Assembly: GCF_902459555.1 (NCBI RefSeq)
Contig: NZ_CABPSM010000008.1
Location: forward strand, 1 to 64,000
DNA: 64,000 nt
Reading direction: 5' to 3'
From: Pandoraea horticolens
GTDB taxonomy: Bacteria; Pseudomonadota; Gammaproteobacteria; Burkholderiales; Burkholderiaceae
Both the position numbers and the translations under genes were made by a program. This document shows, piece by piece, positions 56,404 through 64,000 of the stretch. The notes beneath the pieces are model-generated. The model was not told the DNA's origin and did not search any database. It worked only from the letters and a program-made list of their open reading frames with translations. Positions within the stretch are counted from its first letter, which is position 1. Each line of letters starts with the position of its first letter.

Positions 56404-57555
56404 TTACAAGCCAACCGGGGCCACGTCGCCCCAACCATCGACCATTGCGGACGGTGCCACTATCGATCGAATCTTTGAGAGATGAGCCCGGAACCTGTCA
56501 TACCGCCCGGTCCTGTGCTGCAACTGACCGGCGATCAGACCCGGGTGAACATTAATTGTCTTTGCGAAACCAAGAAGGTCCCGTTCGGCAAAGAAGGGGG
56601 CTTTACGAGCTACGAATGCGTCAAGCTTCTTTTGAGGAACGCAGAAATCTGCTGCTGCTGCATTTGCAACACGCTCCTCTTCCGAAACGTTTGCTCCGGT
56701 TCCTGCGTTCTCCCCTTCCAACTCCGCATCGAGAATCGCCTGCCGCGATTGCCTACCATGCCCTTGAAGAACGTGCTCTAACTCATGTCGCAAGACAAAC
56801 CAGAAATTATCGATGCGGTCGTGTCGCAACGACATTCCGATTACAGGTGAATGCTCATCCAACCACATGCAGGCACCATCAATTTTTGCCCCGGTTAACG
56901 ATTCGACAACGACGAACCGAATACCGCTCTCAGCCAGAATTCGAGGAACGTGGCGAGCCTCCTCTGCTGCCGCAAGCAACAAGGAAAGACGCTCCAAGGC
57001 CTTACGACCAGAGTGCTGGGTGAACTTAGGAACCAGCATCTCGCTAGCGATCTCGCGAACCCGATATAGCCAAGCGAGTTGGACGAACGTGGCTGAGCCG
57101 AGCACTTCGGTTTTTTTGGCAGCATGGGGAAGAATCTCCACTTCACTACCCGACTCGACCTTGAAGAACCTTGACATCGCGCGCTCTACTTCGGCAACGT
57201 CACGTGGATTCTCTGCATCCAGCCAACCCCGCTTGATCATTTCGGCAACAGGAAGGCCGCCAAACAATTGAGCACGAGCGGCTCGCTTGGGATCAGGTCG
57301 CGCAATAATACGTGCACGTGCCAAATCGTATGATTTTTGCAAATCGAGAAACATCTCTGCAGGAACGCCAAAGACCTCCTCCAGCGCGATTGCGAGAGGA
57401 GCATCTACGGCCCGCTTGTCAGAAACGATGCGATTGACCCCGCTATCATCGATGCCCAAAATGATGGCGAGCACGCGCTTGTGCCACCCCCTTTCCGTCA
57501 GGAGGGCATCAATGAGCTGGCCAGGCGTCTTGTAATCAGTTGGGACGATCTTCAT
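56404..57555 (-). CDS. HTH plus ImmA/IrrE (M78) metallopeptidase fusion
   Basis: This 383-residue protein has an N-terminal HigA/XRE-like helix-turn-helix (PGQLIDALLTERGWHKRVLA, then GIDDSGVNRIVSDKR) and a C-terminal M78 peptidase domain with the zinc motif in FVLRHELEHVLQGH. Related proteins cleave repressors in ICE/phage control (ImmA) or act in toxin-antitoxin and anti-phage modules. The HTH-M78 combination with a small partner gene recalls the RosmerTA type, but that link is from memory. It reads into the 159-aa gene. Confidence 0.82.
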   Translation of the reverse strand: MKIVPTDYKTPGQLIDALLTERGWHKRVLAIILGIDDSGVNRIVSDKRAVDAPLAIALEEVFGVPAEMFLDLQKSYDLARARIIARPDPKRAARAQLFGGLPVAEMIKRGWLDAENPRDVAEVERAMSRFFKVESGSEVEILPHAAKKTEVLGSATFVQLAWLYRVREIASEMLVPKFTQHSGRKALERLSLLLAAAEEARHVPRILAESGIRFVVVESLTGAKIDGACMWLDEHSPVIGMSLRHDRIDNFWFVLRHELEHVLQGHGRQSRQAILDAELEGENAGTGANVSEEERVANAAAADFCVPQKKLDAFVARKAPFFAERDLLGFAKTINVHPGLIAGQLQHRTGRYDRFRAHLSKIRSIVAPSAMVDGWGDVAPVGL

Positions 57556-57639
57556 AATGGCCCGATGATATGCCAGTTTGCGTTTTTGCGCAAACTGGCA
57601 CTTTCTGCAACTTAAGAGACGCTGTTAGCCGCACGGCAA

Positions 57640-58569
57640 CTAGCTCCGTTGCGGACGTACCTTAGCTTGAGACTGTGGGCTCAGTCGCTCCCATAACGGG
57701 AGATCCAAATACGCTGAGTCTCGTAGCAGCTCCGCTGCAATCAGCCAATTTCTTACCGTTTTCGCCGAGTCTCCGACTGCATCTGAGCGAAGTACACGGA
57801 CGATCTCGGCACGCGCCACTCCCGAGCTTTGCGCATCGAGCACTTGCAGATAGCGCCTAAAATTCTGCCGTTGACGCTCAGGCCGGGTCGTTACCTCTTC
57901 AACGCATTCCGCGTCGGTCGACTCCATTTTTCTTGCCCGTTTCATCATCATTTTTTTTGAGATCACGCACTCAAACTGCGCCCTCAACACATCTACAGGC
58001 AAGCGCAGATCAAAAACCGGCGTGCAGTATTCGATACTACCCACAAACGGATTCCGCGCACCGAGTTCCCGAAACCCGACGCCGGACCGCACGAACGCCG
58101 CAGCTCCACCGCCGAGGTTAGGATGACGCATCCGACGCATCCCCCACTTGCGTCCCAACCATGAGGAGTACGAGCAACGCCGCCACGGCAGGCCATCGCG
58201 TATCGCACGGCGCATTACTTGCGTCACACTCGTTTCACCCTCAAGCACAGCCACTGACAAATGGTTCCATTCAACTTGATCGCGAACGAGATCGTATTCT
58301 TCTCCGGTCCCGTCATCCATCAATTGACGAAACGCTTGCCCAGCGGCACTGCGCCTAAACGCCGGATCCGTCTCAAGTCGGCAAACGTCCGTCAGGCTCG
58401 GCACTCGGTTCGCCAAGGCATCCAAGCTCCGAACATACTCAATCCAGTCAGCTTGATAACCTTCGTTTCGGCGCAGGAACTGCCAAGCCCACTCGCTTAG
58501 CGTGAAAGTGTTGTCGGCGGGGTCTGGGTACGCTGATTCGTCCGTCCAGTCAGGTAAGAAAATGTTCAC
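57640..58569 (-). CDS. DUF2285/DUF6499-like transcriptional-regulator-domain protein
   Basis: This ~309-residue protein starts at a GTG (VNIFLPDWTDESAYP) and contains FTLSEWAWQFLRRNEGYQADW, a segment typical of the regulator-like DUF6499 proteins of integrative elements. The C-terminal part is helical with RQRQNFRRYLQVLDA. An in-frame ATG at 58662 would add 31 residues with no domain features. It lies 84 bp upstream of the HTH-M78 gene on the same strand. Function unknown; likely DNA binding or regulatory. Confidence 0.65.
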   Translation of the reverse strand: MNIFLPDWTDESAYPDPADNTFTLSEWAWQFLRRNEGYQADWIEYVRSLDALANRVPSLTDVCRLETDPAFRRSAAGQAFRQLMDDGTGEEYDLVRDQVEWNHLSVAVLEGETSVTQVMRRAIRDGLPWRRCSYSSWLGRKWGMRRMRHPNLGGGAAAFVRSGVGFRELGARNPFVGSIEYCTPVFDLRLPVDVLRAQFECVISKKMMMKRARKMESTDAECVEEVTTRPERQRQNFRRYLQVLDAQSSGVARAEIVRVLRSDAVGDSAKTVRNWLIAAELLRDSAYLDLPLWERLSPQSQAKVRPQRS

Positions 58570-58884
58570 GTCACACCCGTAAATGTGCCCCTCGCGTGGA
58601 GCCAAGCCAACCGGCGAAGGGTCCCGGCTCTCGGGCGCCCCTCCTACTCTTGGTGACGGCATTTTACAGTGGCAAAGCCATCACACGTCGTGCTCGCGGT
58701 AGCGGCGGCGGCGGGGAATTTCCATTGCGCGTAATTCCAGAATGCGGGCGACAATCCACGCGCGACCACAGCCACTCCGACATCCCCGCTTCATTCCTCA
58801 GATTGCCTACTGGTGCGGCTTCTCGGCCGAAATGCCTTTAGATCCCTTATTTTTTGGTGTGAATTCGGAAGAGTGCCCCGAGTT
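58570..58884. other. Right-end region before iteron array B
   Basis: I see no gene in this stretch apart from the possible N-terminal extension noted for the preceding frame. It contains a short GGCGGCGGCGG run near 58705 and an A/T-rich block near 58850. It leads into the inverted copy of the iteron array. Confidence 0.4.
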
Positions 58885-58998
58885 TGTCCCGGGTAATTGG
58901 GTGTGTCCCAGACAAACATAGAAAATACCCGGGACAGTGAATCCTAATGCTGGCAAGGTTTTTCGGTACTCTTTCGAGTTGTCCCGGGTGTCCCGGGT
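58885..58998. repeat. Iteron array B, inverted copy of array A
   Basis: Copies of TGTCCCGGGT occur at 58885-58894, 58980-58989 and 58989-58998, with ACCCGGGACA at 58927-58936 and TGTCCCA at 58904. Read on the complementary strand the order is tandem pair, spacer with AAACCTT-like sequence, single copies, then CTCGGGGCACT, the same order as array A at 50617-50733. The arrays are therefore an imperfect inverted repeat 8.2 kb apart. Confidence 0.7.
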
Positions 58999-59096
58999 GG
59001 ATTTTTTCGTCCGGCAAATTGAGATGTGCGCGCCGTGACTCTTCGCAGGCGACGTCAGGGGCTTCGGTCGCCCGAAAATATGAGGTGGCTTTCTGG

Positions 59097-59119
59097 AAAG
59101 CGGGTATAAATGCGGGTAT
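59097..59119 (+). repeat. Right attachment/integrase-arm site: tandem GCGGGTAT
   Basis: GCGGGTAT occurs at 59100-59107 and 59112-59119, period 12 bp, each with AA-rich spacers as at 47960-47982. It marks the right end of the element. The crossover core itself could not be pinned down; the identical 7-mer GCGGGTA would be the minimum. Confidence 0.7.
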
Positions 59120-59226
59120 GAAACGTCACATCACCGCGCACCGCCCAATACAGATAAGGCTAAAGCGTCACAATCACGGCTTAACGTCTGAGTCGACACG
59201 AACATTCACTTCGGCATGTGACGCCT

Positions 59227-59251
59227 ACGGACACCACGCGATGGTGTCCGT
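59227..59251. repeat. Perfect 10-bp inverted repeat upstream of attR flank
   Basis: ACGGACACCA and TGGTGTCCGT are perfect complements around CGCGA. It lies between the element end and the LysR 3' end, in chromosomal DNA. It has no T tract, so it may be a Rho-independent remnant, an operator or a chromosomal repeat. Bases 59120-59324 contain no gene. Confidence 0.5.
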
Positions 59252-59324
59252 TCGCATGGCATCCGCAGGGCAAGCGAATGACCGCCATCATTCGAAAGCG
59301 CCGCTACCGGATCTCGGCTTCCCC

Positions 59325-60248
59325 TCAGGAGGCCTGATCCGCCGAAAACATCGGCATTCTTTGCAGAATCCACGTCAGCAGTTCGTCGGCGGCCGCCGAC
59401 AACGGACGCCCCGACTTGACGAGCACCCGTGCCTTCGCCGCTTCGAATAGCGGGTGCGCCACGGGTAGCGCCACGAATTCGCCGGAATCGATTTCCCGAT
59501 ACACGGAGAATTCACCGATCAGCGTCGCCCCATCGCCGCGCGCGACAAAGTGGCGCAGCACCTGAAGCGAGTTCGTCAGGAGCGTCGGCCGGATCGTCAC
59601 GTTCTCTGCGAAAGCCACCATCTCTATGACCTGTCCCAGCCCGAAGGCAGGCGGCATCAGCGCCAGCGGGTAGTTCAGCATCTCGTCGACCGTCACGCTG
59701 CCGCCTCGTACCGCCAGCGGGTGGCGCGCATTGACGAGCAGGACAACCGGCTGCGACGACGTTGCCCGAAATTCGATGTCCTGGTGCACGGGCGGGTTAT
59801 ACGCCAGCCCGATGTGCGCACGGCTTTGCGCCACATCGTCAAGCACACTGCTGACGGGCAGCACATCCACGACCACGTCGAGCTTGGGATACTGGGCGCA
59901 GAAGTCGGTGAGCACGTTTTCCATCAATCCGTCGATATAGCCCTCGCTGATCGCCAGCCGCACACTGCCGCGCTGTAATCCGCGCAATGCCTGAATCCGA
60001 TCTTCGAGCTGCTCTTGCTGCGACTGACAGCCCCGCCAATACTCGAGCAAATGCGCCGCCGCCTCGGTCGGCTGCACGCCCCGCGCCCTGCGTTCGAACA
60101 GCGTGGCGCCGATCTCCTCCTCCAGCAGCCGAATCTGCCGCGTAATGACCGACGCCGCAGTGTTGAGACTGTCCGCCGCCGCACGGATCGACCCGTGGGT
60201 AAGCACTTCATGGAAATACCGCAAACGCCGTTGATTCAGTTCACGCAC
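59325..60248 (-). CDS. LysR-family transcriptional regulator
   Basis: This 307-residue LysR protein begins [47 protein letters not shown] (core [11 protein letters not shown] and [11 protein letters not shown]), with a normal effector domain. The start is GTG at 60248 with GGAGGGGAAC upstream. It is divergent from an MFS transporter and M81 peptidase gene pair and probably regulates them. Similar LysR-MFS-M81 sets are seen in proteobacteria for uptake and breakdown of organic acids or peptides; the effector is unknown. Confidence 0.88.
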   Translation of the reverse strand: MRELNQRRLRYFHEVLTHGSIRAAADSLNTAASVITRQIRLLEEEIGATLFERRARGVQPTEAAAHLLEYWRGCQSQQEQLEDRIQALRGLQRGSVRLAISEGYIDGLMENVLTDFCAQYPKLDVVVDVLPVSSVLDDVAQSRAHIGLAYNPPVHQDIEFRATSSQPVVLLVNARHPLAVRGGSVTVDEMLNYPLALMPPAFGLGQVIEMVAFAENVTIRPTLLTNSLQVLRHFVARGDGATLIGEFSVYREIDSGEFVALPVAHPLFEAAKARVLVKSGRPLSAAADELLTWILQRMPMFSADQAS

Positions 60249-60370
60249 CGTTCCCCTCCCCTGACTTGCAGCGTTGCTCTGTAGGCAACGATAACCGACA
60301 TTAGTTACTCTTGCTCGTCGGATTTTGGCTGTCGATGATCGATCGAGTCAACCCACAACGGAGAACGATC

Positions 60371-61654
60371 TTGGCTGCCATTCCCTCCACGTTCGTCGCC
60401 GAACGCAAAGCCGCGCTATATCGCAAACTTAACTGGCGACTGCTTCCGTTCCTGCTCGCCTGCTACACCTTCGCCTTTCTCGACCGGGTGAACATCGGCT
60501 TTGCCAAGTTGCAGATGCAAAGCGATCTCGGCTTCTCCGACGCCGTATACGGACTCGGCGCGGGCATCTTTTTCCTCGGCTACGTGTTGTTTGAAATTCC
60601 CAGCAACCTGTTGCTGCCGAGGGTCGGTGCGCGCAAGACCATCAGCCGCATCATGGTGCTTTGGGGGGCAACCTCCGCCGCCATGATGTTCGTGAATTCG
60701 GAACCCATGTTCTACACGCTGCGCTTTCTGCTCGGCGTCTTCGAAGCGGGCTTCGCGCCCGGCATGATCTTCTACCTCACCTACTGGTACGGCCGCGCAC
60801 GCATGGCTCAGGTCATGGCGATCGTGATGCTTGCCGGGCCGATCGGCGGAATGTTCGGCGGACCGCTGTCGACCTGGATCATGACCTCGTTCTCCGGCAC
60901 GCACGGTCTGGGCGGCTGGCAATGGATGTTTCTGATCGAAGGTCTGCCATGCGTGGTGTTAGGGGTGGTGGCGCTGTTCTTTCTCGACGATCGTCCCGCC
61001 AACGCGCGCTGGCTCAGTGCCGACGAGAAGCGCATGCTGGCTGCCGAAACAGACTTGCCGGGCACGCATCACTCGTTCGCGCAGGTTGTGAAGGATCCGC
61101 GCGTCTATCTGCTGGCGCTGCCGTACTTCTGCTTTATCTGCGGCATCTATGCCGTAAGTTTCTGGCTACCGTCGATCATCAAGTCGGCCGGCGTGCGCGA
61201 CACGATGCAAATCGGCCTGTACTCGTCGATTCCCTATGTCGTCGCGGCCATCGCCATGGTACTGGTCGGACGTAGCTCGGATCGCCGCGGCGAGCGTCGT
61301 TTTCACGCTGCCGTGCCCGCGCTCATCGGCTCGGCAACGCTCGCCCTCGCCACTCTCTTTGGCGGCAATCTGGCAATAGCGCTGACCTGCATGACCATTT
61401 CCACTGCCGCGATGTGGACCGCTTATACGGTGTTCTGGGCGATGCCGTCCGACTACCTGAAGGGCGACGCGGCGGCAGGCGGTATTGCACTCATCAACAC
61501 CATCGGGCTGATCGGCGGCTTCCTGAGCCCGACGATCATCGGCTGGGCGCAAGGCTTGACCGGCAGCCTGCACGCCGGCCTTTACGTCATGGTGGCGCTG
61601 CTCGCCCTCGGTGGATTCGCACTGATTGCCATGCGCGAAGCTCGCGCCGCGTGA
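60371..61654 (+). CDS. MFS transporter, anion:cation symporter (ACS) family
   Basis: This ~427-residue protein has 12 membrane segments and the ACS-family signature around TM1-2 (LLACYTFAFLDRVNIGFAKLQM, core FAFLDRVNIGFAKL) and FLGYVLFEIPSNLLLPRVGARK (core FEIPSN). The family carries phthalate, tartrate, glucarate and other organic anions by proton symport. The start is TTG at 60371 with GGAGA upstream; an ATG at 60335 is in frame without a ribosome site. The next gene begins 49 bp downstream, so they are likely one unit. Confidence 0.9.
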   Translation: MAAIPSTFVAERKAALYRKLNWRLLPFLLACYTFAFLDRVNIGFAKLQMQSDLGFSDAVYGLGAGIFFLGYVLFEIPSNLLLPRVGARKTISRIMVLWGATSAAMMFVNSEPMFYTLRFLLGVFEAGFAPGMIFYLTYWYGRARMAQVMAIVMLAGPIGGMFGGPLSTWIMTSFSGTHGLGGWQWMFLIEGLPCVVLGVVALFFLDDRPANARWLSADEKRMLAAETDLPGTHHSFAQVVKDPRVYLLALPYFCFICGIYAVSFWLPSIIKSAGVRDTMQIGLYSSIPYVVAAIAMVLVGRSSDRRGERRFHAAVPALIGSATLALATLFGGNLAIALTCMTISTAAMWTAYTVFWAMPSDYLKGDAAAGGIALINTIGLIGGFLSPTIIGWAQGLTGSLHAGLYVMVALLALGGFALIAMREARAA

Positions 61655-61703
61655 TGCCGGCGCTTCCCCATCGGATTCCAATCTTCAAAGAAGAGGTCTC
61701 ATC

Positions 61704-63206
61704 TTGTCTCGTTCCCACCGCACGATCCTGATCGCGGGGTTTCAGCATGAAACCAATACCTTTGCGCCTTCGAAAGCGACTTACGAGAGCTTCGAGCGCG
61801 GCGAAGGTTTTCCCATGATGGCGCGGGGCGCCGACGTGCTCGCGCTGCGTGACGTCAACATTCCTGCCGGTGGCTTCATCCGCGCAGCGGAAGCCGCCGG
61901 CCACACGCTGATACCGGTCATCTGGGCAGGCGCAAGCCCGTCGGCCCACGTGACACGCGATGCCTTCGAGCGGATTAGCGGCGAAATCGTCGAAGCCGCC
62001 CGCACGCAGACCTTCGATGCGGTGTATCTCGATCTGCACGGCGCGATGGTCGCCGAACATGTCGACGATGGCGAAGGCGAAGTACTTGCCCGAGTCCGTG
62101 AAGTTGTGGGGGCGCATGTGCCGATCGTCGCGTCGCTGGACCTGCATGCAAACGTCACAGAGCGGATGCTAAGCGCGGCCGACGCGCTCGTCGCTTACCG
62201 GACGTATCCCCACGTCGACATGGCGCAAACCGGCGCACGCTCGGCGGAACTGCTCGAGCGCTTGATGCACGGCGAAACATTGCATCGCTCATCGCGGCGG
62301 TTGCCGTTTCTGATTCCGATCAACGGCATGTGCACGATGCTGGAGCCGGCACGCGGAATGTATGAACGCGTAGCGGAGGTCGAGTGCGGGGAAGTGCTAT
62401 CGGCATCGTTCGCGCCGGGATTTCCCGCAGCAGATTTCCCTGAATGCGGGCCGGTCGTATGGGCTTACGGCAGCACCGCCGACGCCGCGAATACTGCGGT
62501 CGAGACACTGTATGGCCGCATGATCGACAACGAGCTGGAGTGGCGAGTCCCGTTCCTTTCACCGGACGATGCCGTGAATGAAGCGATACGATTGTCCGAA
62601 GGCGCGCCCCGTCCGGTAGTGATCGCCGACACCCAGGACAATCCCGGCGCGGGAGGCGACGCCAACACGATGGGGATGCTTCGTGCGCTCGTGCGTCACG
62701 GTGCCAAACGGGCGGCAATCGGGCTGATTTGCGATCCGGAAGTCGCGGCAGCGGCGCATAAGGCAGGCCTTGGCGCTCAGATCGACGTAGCGCTTGGTGG
62801 ACAGTCGGGCGTGACCGGTGATCTCGCATTCGCCGGGCGCTTCGAAGTCGTGTTTCTCTCTGACGGCCGTTGCCGGTATGACGGACCGATGATGAACGGG
62901 ATGCAGGCCGACCTCGGCCCTGTTGCGTGCCTGCGCATCGACGATGTGCTAATCGCGGTGAGTTCCGGCAAAGCGCAAATGCTCGATCGAAATCTCTACC
63001 GCATGGCAGGTATCCAGCCGGAAGAGATGAAAATTCTGGTGAACAAGAGTTCGGTGCATTTTCGGGCCGACTTCGAACCGATTGCCGAAGCGGTACTCGT
63101 CGCCAAGGCGCCCGGACCGATGACAGCCGACCCAGCCGATCTCCCGTGGACGCGTCTTGCCGCCGGCATCCGCACGCGCCCCGGTGGGGAAGCGTTTGTC
63201 GGCTAA
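61704..63206 (+). CDS. M81-family metallopeptidase (MlrC/microcystinase C-like)
   Basis: This 500-residue protein has the DUF1485 catalytic region TILIAGFQHETNTFAPSKATYESF (core GFQHETNTFAPS), YLDLHGAMVAE with zinc ligands, VASLDLHANVTERML and a C-terminal MlrC domain with DNPGAGGDANTMGML. The family includes MlrC of microcystin-degrading bacteria, but most members act on unknown amide substrates. The start is TTG at 61704 with GAAGAGG upstream. It probably processes a compound taken up by the neighbouring MFS transporter. Confidence 0.88.
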   Translation: MSRSHRTILIAGFQHETNTFAPSKATYESFERGEGFPMMARGADVLALRDVNIPAGGFIRAAEAAGHTLIPVIWAGASPSAHVTRDAFERISGEIVEAARTQTFDAVYLDLHGAMVAEHVDDGEGEVLARVREVVGAHVPIVASLDLHANVTERMLSAADALVAYRTYPHVDMAQTGARSAELLERLMHGETLHRSSRRLPFLIPINGMCTMLEPARGMYERVAEVECGEVLSASFAPGFPAADFPECGPVVWAYGSTADAANTAVETLYGRMIDNELEWRVPFLSPDDAVNEAIRLSEGAPRPVVIADTQDNPGAGGDANTMGMLRALVRHGAKRAAIGLICDPEVAAAAHKAGLGAQIDVALGGQSGVTGDLAFAGRFEVVFLSDGRCRYDGPMMNGMQADLGPVACLRIDDVLIAVSSGKAQMLDRNLYRMAGIQPEEMKILVNKSSVHFRADFEPIAEAVLVAKAPGPMTADPADLPWTRLAAGIRTRPGGEAFVG

Positions 63207-63283
63207 AGCCAAAAGCACGTCGAACCGCGCGAGGAATCAGCCACACATCCCGCCGCCATGGCGGGTTCCTCGCGAGCTACTAT

Positions 63284-63940
63284 TCAGGCCGCCCATCCTT
63301 CACAAATGATCCTGGCGATCTGCTCGCCCGTCGTGCGATTGTGGGCTTGTACCAGCGCCACGGCGCCGGCATCGTCCCCCGCCTCGCACAAACGCAGCAA
63401 CTCACGATGCTCTTCGTGCGAGCGCTGTGCGTTGCCCACCTTCTGCCATGTGAGGAACAGATAGCGTCCGAGGTTGAGCCGTGCCGTCGCCACGGCGCGC
63501 TGGAAATACGGACGCTCCGCCTTCGCGTACAGCATGGCGTGAAACGCCGCGTTACGGGTCACGATGTCCGCAAGGTCGGTCGCAGCCTCCAACGCATCGA
63601 GTGCCGCCCGCGCCCGTGCGAGATCCGCGCGCGACAGATTCGGCATCGCCAGCGCCATCATCCGCCCCTCCAGCAGCGCGCGGAAATCCGCCAACTCCAG
63701 CGCATCTTCCGCCGTGAGCGCCGCCACCACCGTGCCACGATTGACCCGGCTCACCGCCAGCCCATCCGCCGCCAGCATCGTCAACGCCTCGCGCACCGGC
63801 ACGTGACTCACGCCGAGCGCCGCCGCCAGATGGTCTTGACGCAAGGCCTCACCCGGCTTCAACTCGCCACGGCCGATCTGCTCGCGCAGCGTTTCATACG
63901 TGCGCTCCACCGCCGTTCCCATGCCCGATTCCTGGCGCAT
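63284..63940 (-). CDS. GntR-family regulator, FCD (FadR-like) type
   Basis: This 218-residue GntR protein has a winged helix (TYETLREQIGRGELKPGEALRQDHLAAALGVSHVPVREALTML; core ALGVSHVPVREAL) and an all-helical FCD effector domain with metal-ligand histidines in AAFHAM and EEHRELL. GGAGGAGAC precedes the ATG. It is convergent with the M81 gene. A 26-bp A/T-rich palindrome just upstream of its start is its likely autoregulatory operator. Confidence 0.9.
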   Translation of the reverse strand: MRQESGMGTAVERTYETLREQIGRGELKPGEALRQDHLAAALGVSHVPVREALTMLAADGLAVSRVNRGTVVAALTAEDALELADFRALLEGRMMALAMPNLSRADLARARAALDALEAATDLADIVTRNAAFHAMLYAKAERPYFQRAVATARLNLGRYLFLTWQKVGNAQRSHEEHRELLRLCEAGDDAGAVALVQAHNRTTGEQIARIICEGWAA

Positions 63941-63962
63941 TGACTGTCTCCTCCGGTTAACT

Positions 63963-63988
63963 ATATATAATAATTAATAATTATATAT
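63963..63988. promoter_or_regulatory. A/T-rich 26-bp palindrome, candidate GntR operator
   Basis: The block centred on TTAA is palindromic over 26 bp with a single mismatched pair (63972/63979) and contains only A and T. It lies 23 bp upstream of the GntR start, at the window edge. It could be an operator overlapping the promoter of this gene and of a divergent gene outside the window. Confidence 0.6.
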
Positions 63989-64000
63989 TATTTAACGACT

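Larger units (their letters stand above)
47960..59119. mobile_element. Integrated P4-like satellite element, ~11.2 kb
   Basis: The element lies between ychF and a LysR gene and is bounded by matching tandem GCGGGTA sites. It encodes a tyrosine integrase, a tandem-HTH protein, an AlpA-type regulator, a chain of small overlapping genes, a primase-helicase and three cargo genes. It has no capsid, tail, terminase or conjugation genes. Base composition is lower in GC than the flanks. The content fits a phage satellite of the P4 kind that depends on a helper; the helper is unknown. Two inverted iteron arrays and a predicted small RNA lie inside. Confidence 0.82.

Noticed and set aside
59325-59335. 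Possible att direct repeat TCAGGAGGC shared with 47861-47869
   Set aside because: Only nine bases, lies inside the LysR coding end, and is outside the tandem GCGGGTA boundary; likely chance.

Overview
The window is chromosomal DNA of a high-GC betaproteobacterium. Gene content and order (paaF/paaN-paaJ-paaG-paaI-paaK, apaG, rpe-gph-trpE, trpGDC, ung, ychF) point to Burkholderiaceae. Pandoraea is my best guess at genus, but that is an impression from gene content, not a search result.

Layout. 0.2-1 kb: polar amino-acid ABC binding lipoprotein. 1-8.2 kb: phenylacetyl-CoA catabolic cluster around a TetR-type operator. 8.3-10.1 kb: mltA and apaG with a small membrane ORF. 10.3-13.6 kb: rpe-gph-trpE. 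13.9-20.6 kb: outer-membrane factor, HlyD adaptor, RbbA-like ABC protein and ABC-2 permease (tripartite exporter). 20.6-23.1 kb: PHA-synthase-like DUF3141 protein with a histone-like tail. 23.1-28.8 kb: two-component system divergent from a dsbD / Lgt-TlpA / dsbG redox operon. 29.0-31.8 kb: trpG-trpD-trpC. 31.9-36.2 kb: CYTH phosphatase, ung, Fur-controlled TonB receptor. 36.6-46.6 kb: lipoprotein/secreted protease pair, pirin, azoreductase with LysR, M61 peptidase, dsbC, UbiH-type hydroxylase, YpfJ metallopeptidase. 46.75-47.8 kb: ychF. About 47.96-59.12 kb: an integrated P4-like satellite. 59.3-64 kb: LysR, MFS transporter, M81 peptidase and GntR.

Main points of interest. (1) The satellite has a tyrosine integrase, AlpA regulator, PriCT-2/TOPRIM/DUF927 primase-helicase, an HTH-M78 peptidase cargo pair, matching tandem GCGGGTA sites at both ends, and two inverted arrays of a TGTCCCGGG iteron that resemble a split ori/crr origin. 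It also has a promoter-to-terminator unit that predicts a ~105-nt RNA; two blocks of this RNA are complementary to the leader of the AlpA-primase operon, which recalls P4 CI-RNA immunity. (2) The tryptophan genes are split: trpE and trpGDC lie 15.6 kb apart, and each half has its own Trp-codon-rich leader peptide. (3) UNG carries an N-terminal beta-clamp-like motif and an AT-hook. (4) Several operators are readable directly: PaaR-like, Fur, a PmrA/QseB-type direct repeat before dsbD, a LysR inverted repeat and a GntR palindrome.

The element is visibly lower in GC than its flanks. Start codons were chosen by ribosome-binding site and domain start; several are GTG or TTG.
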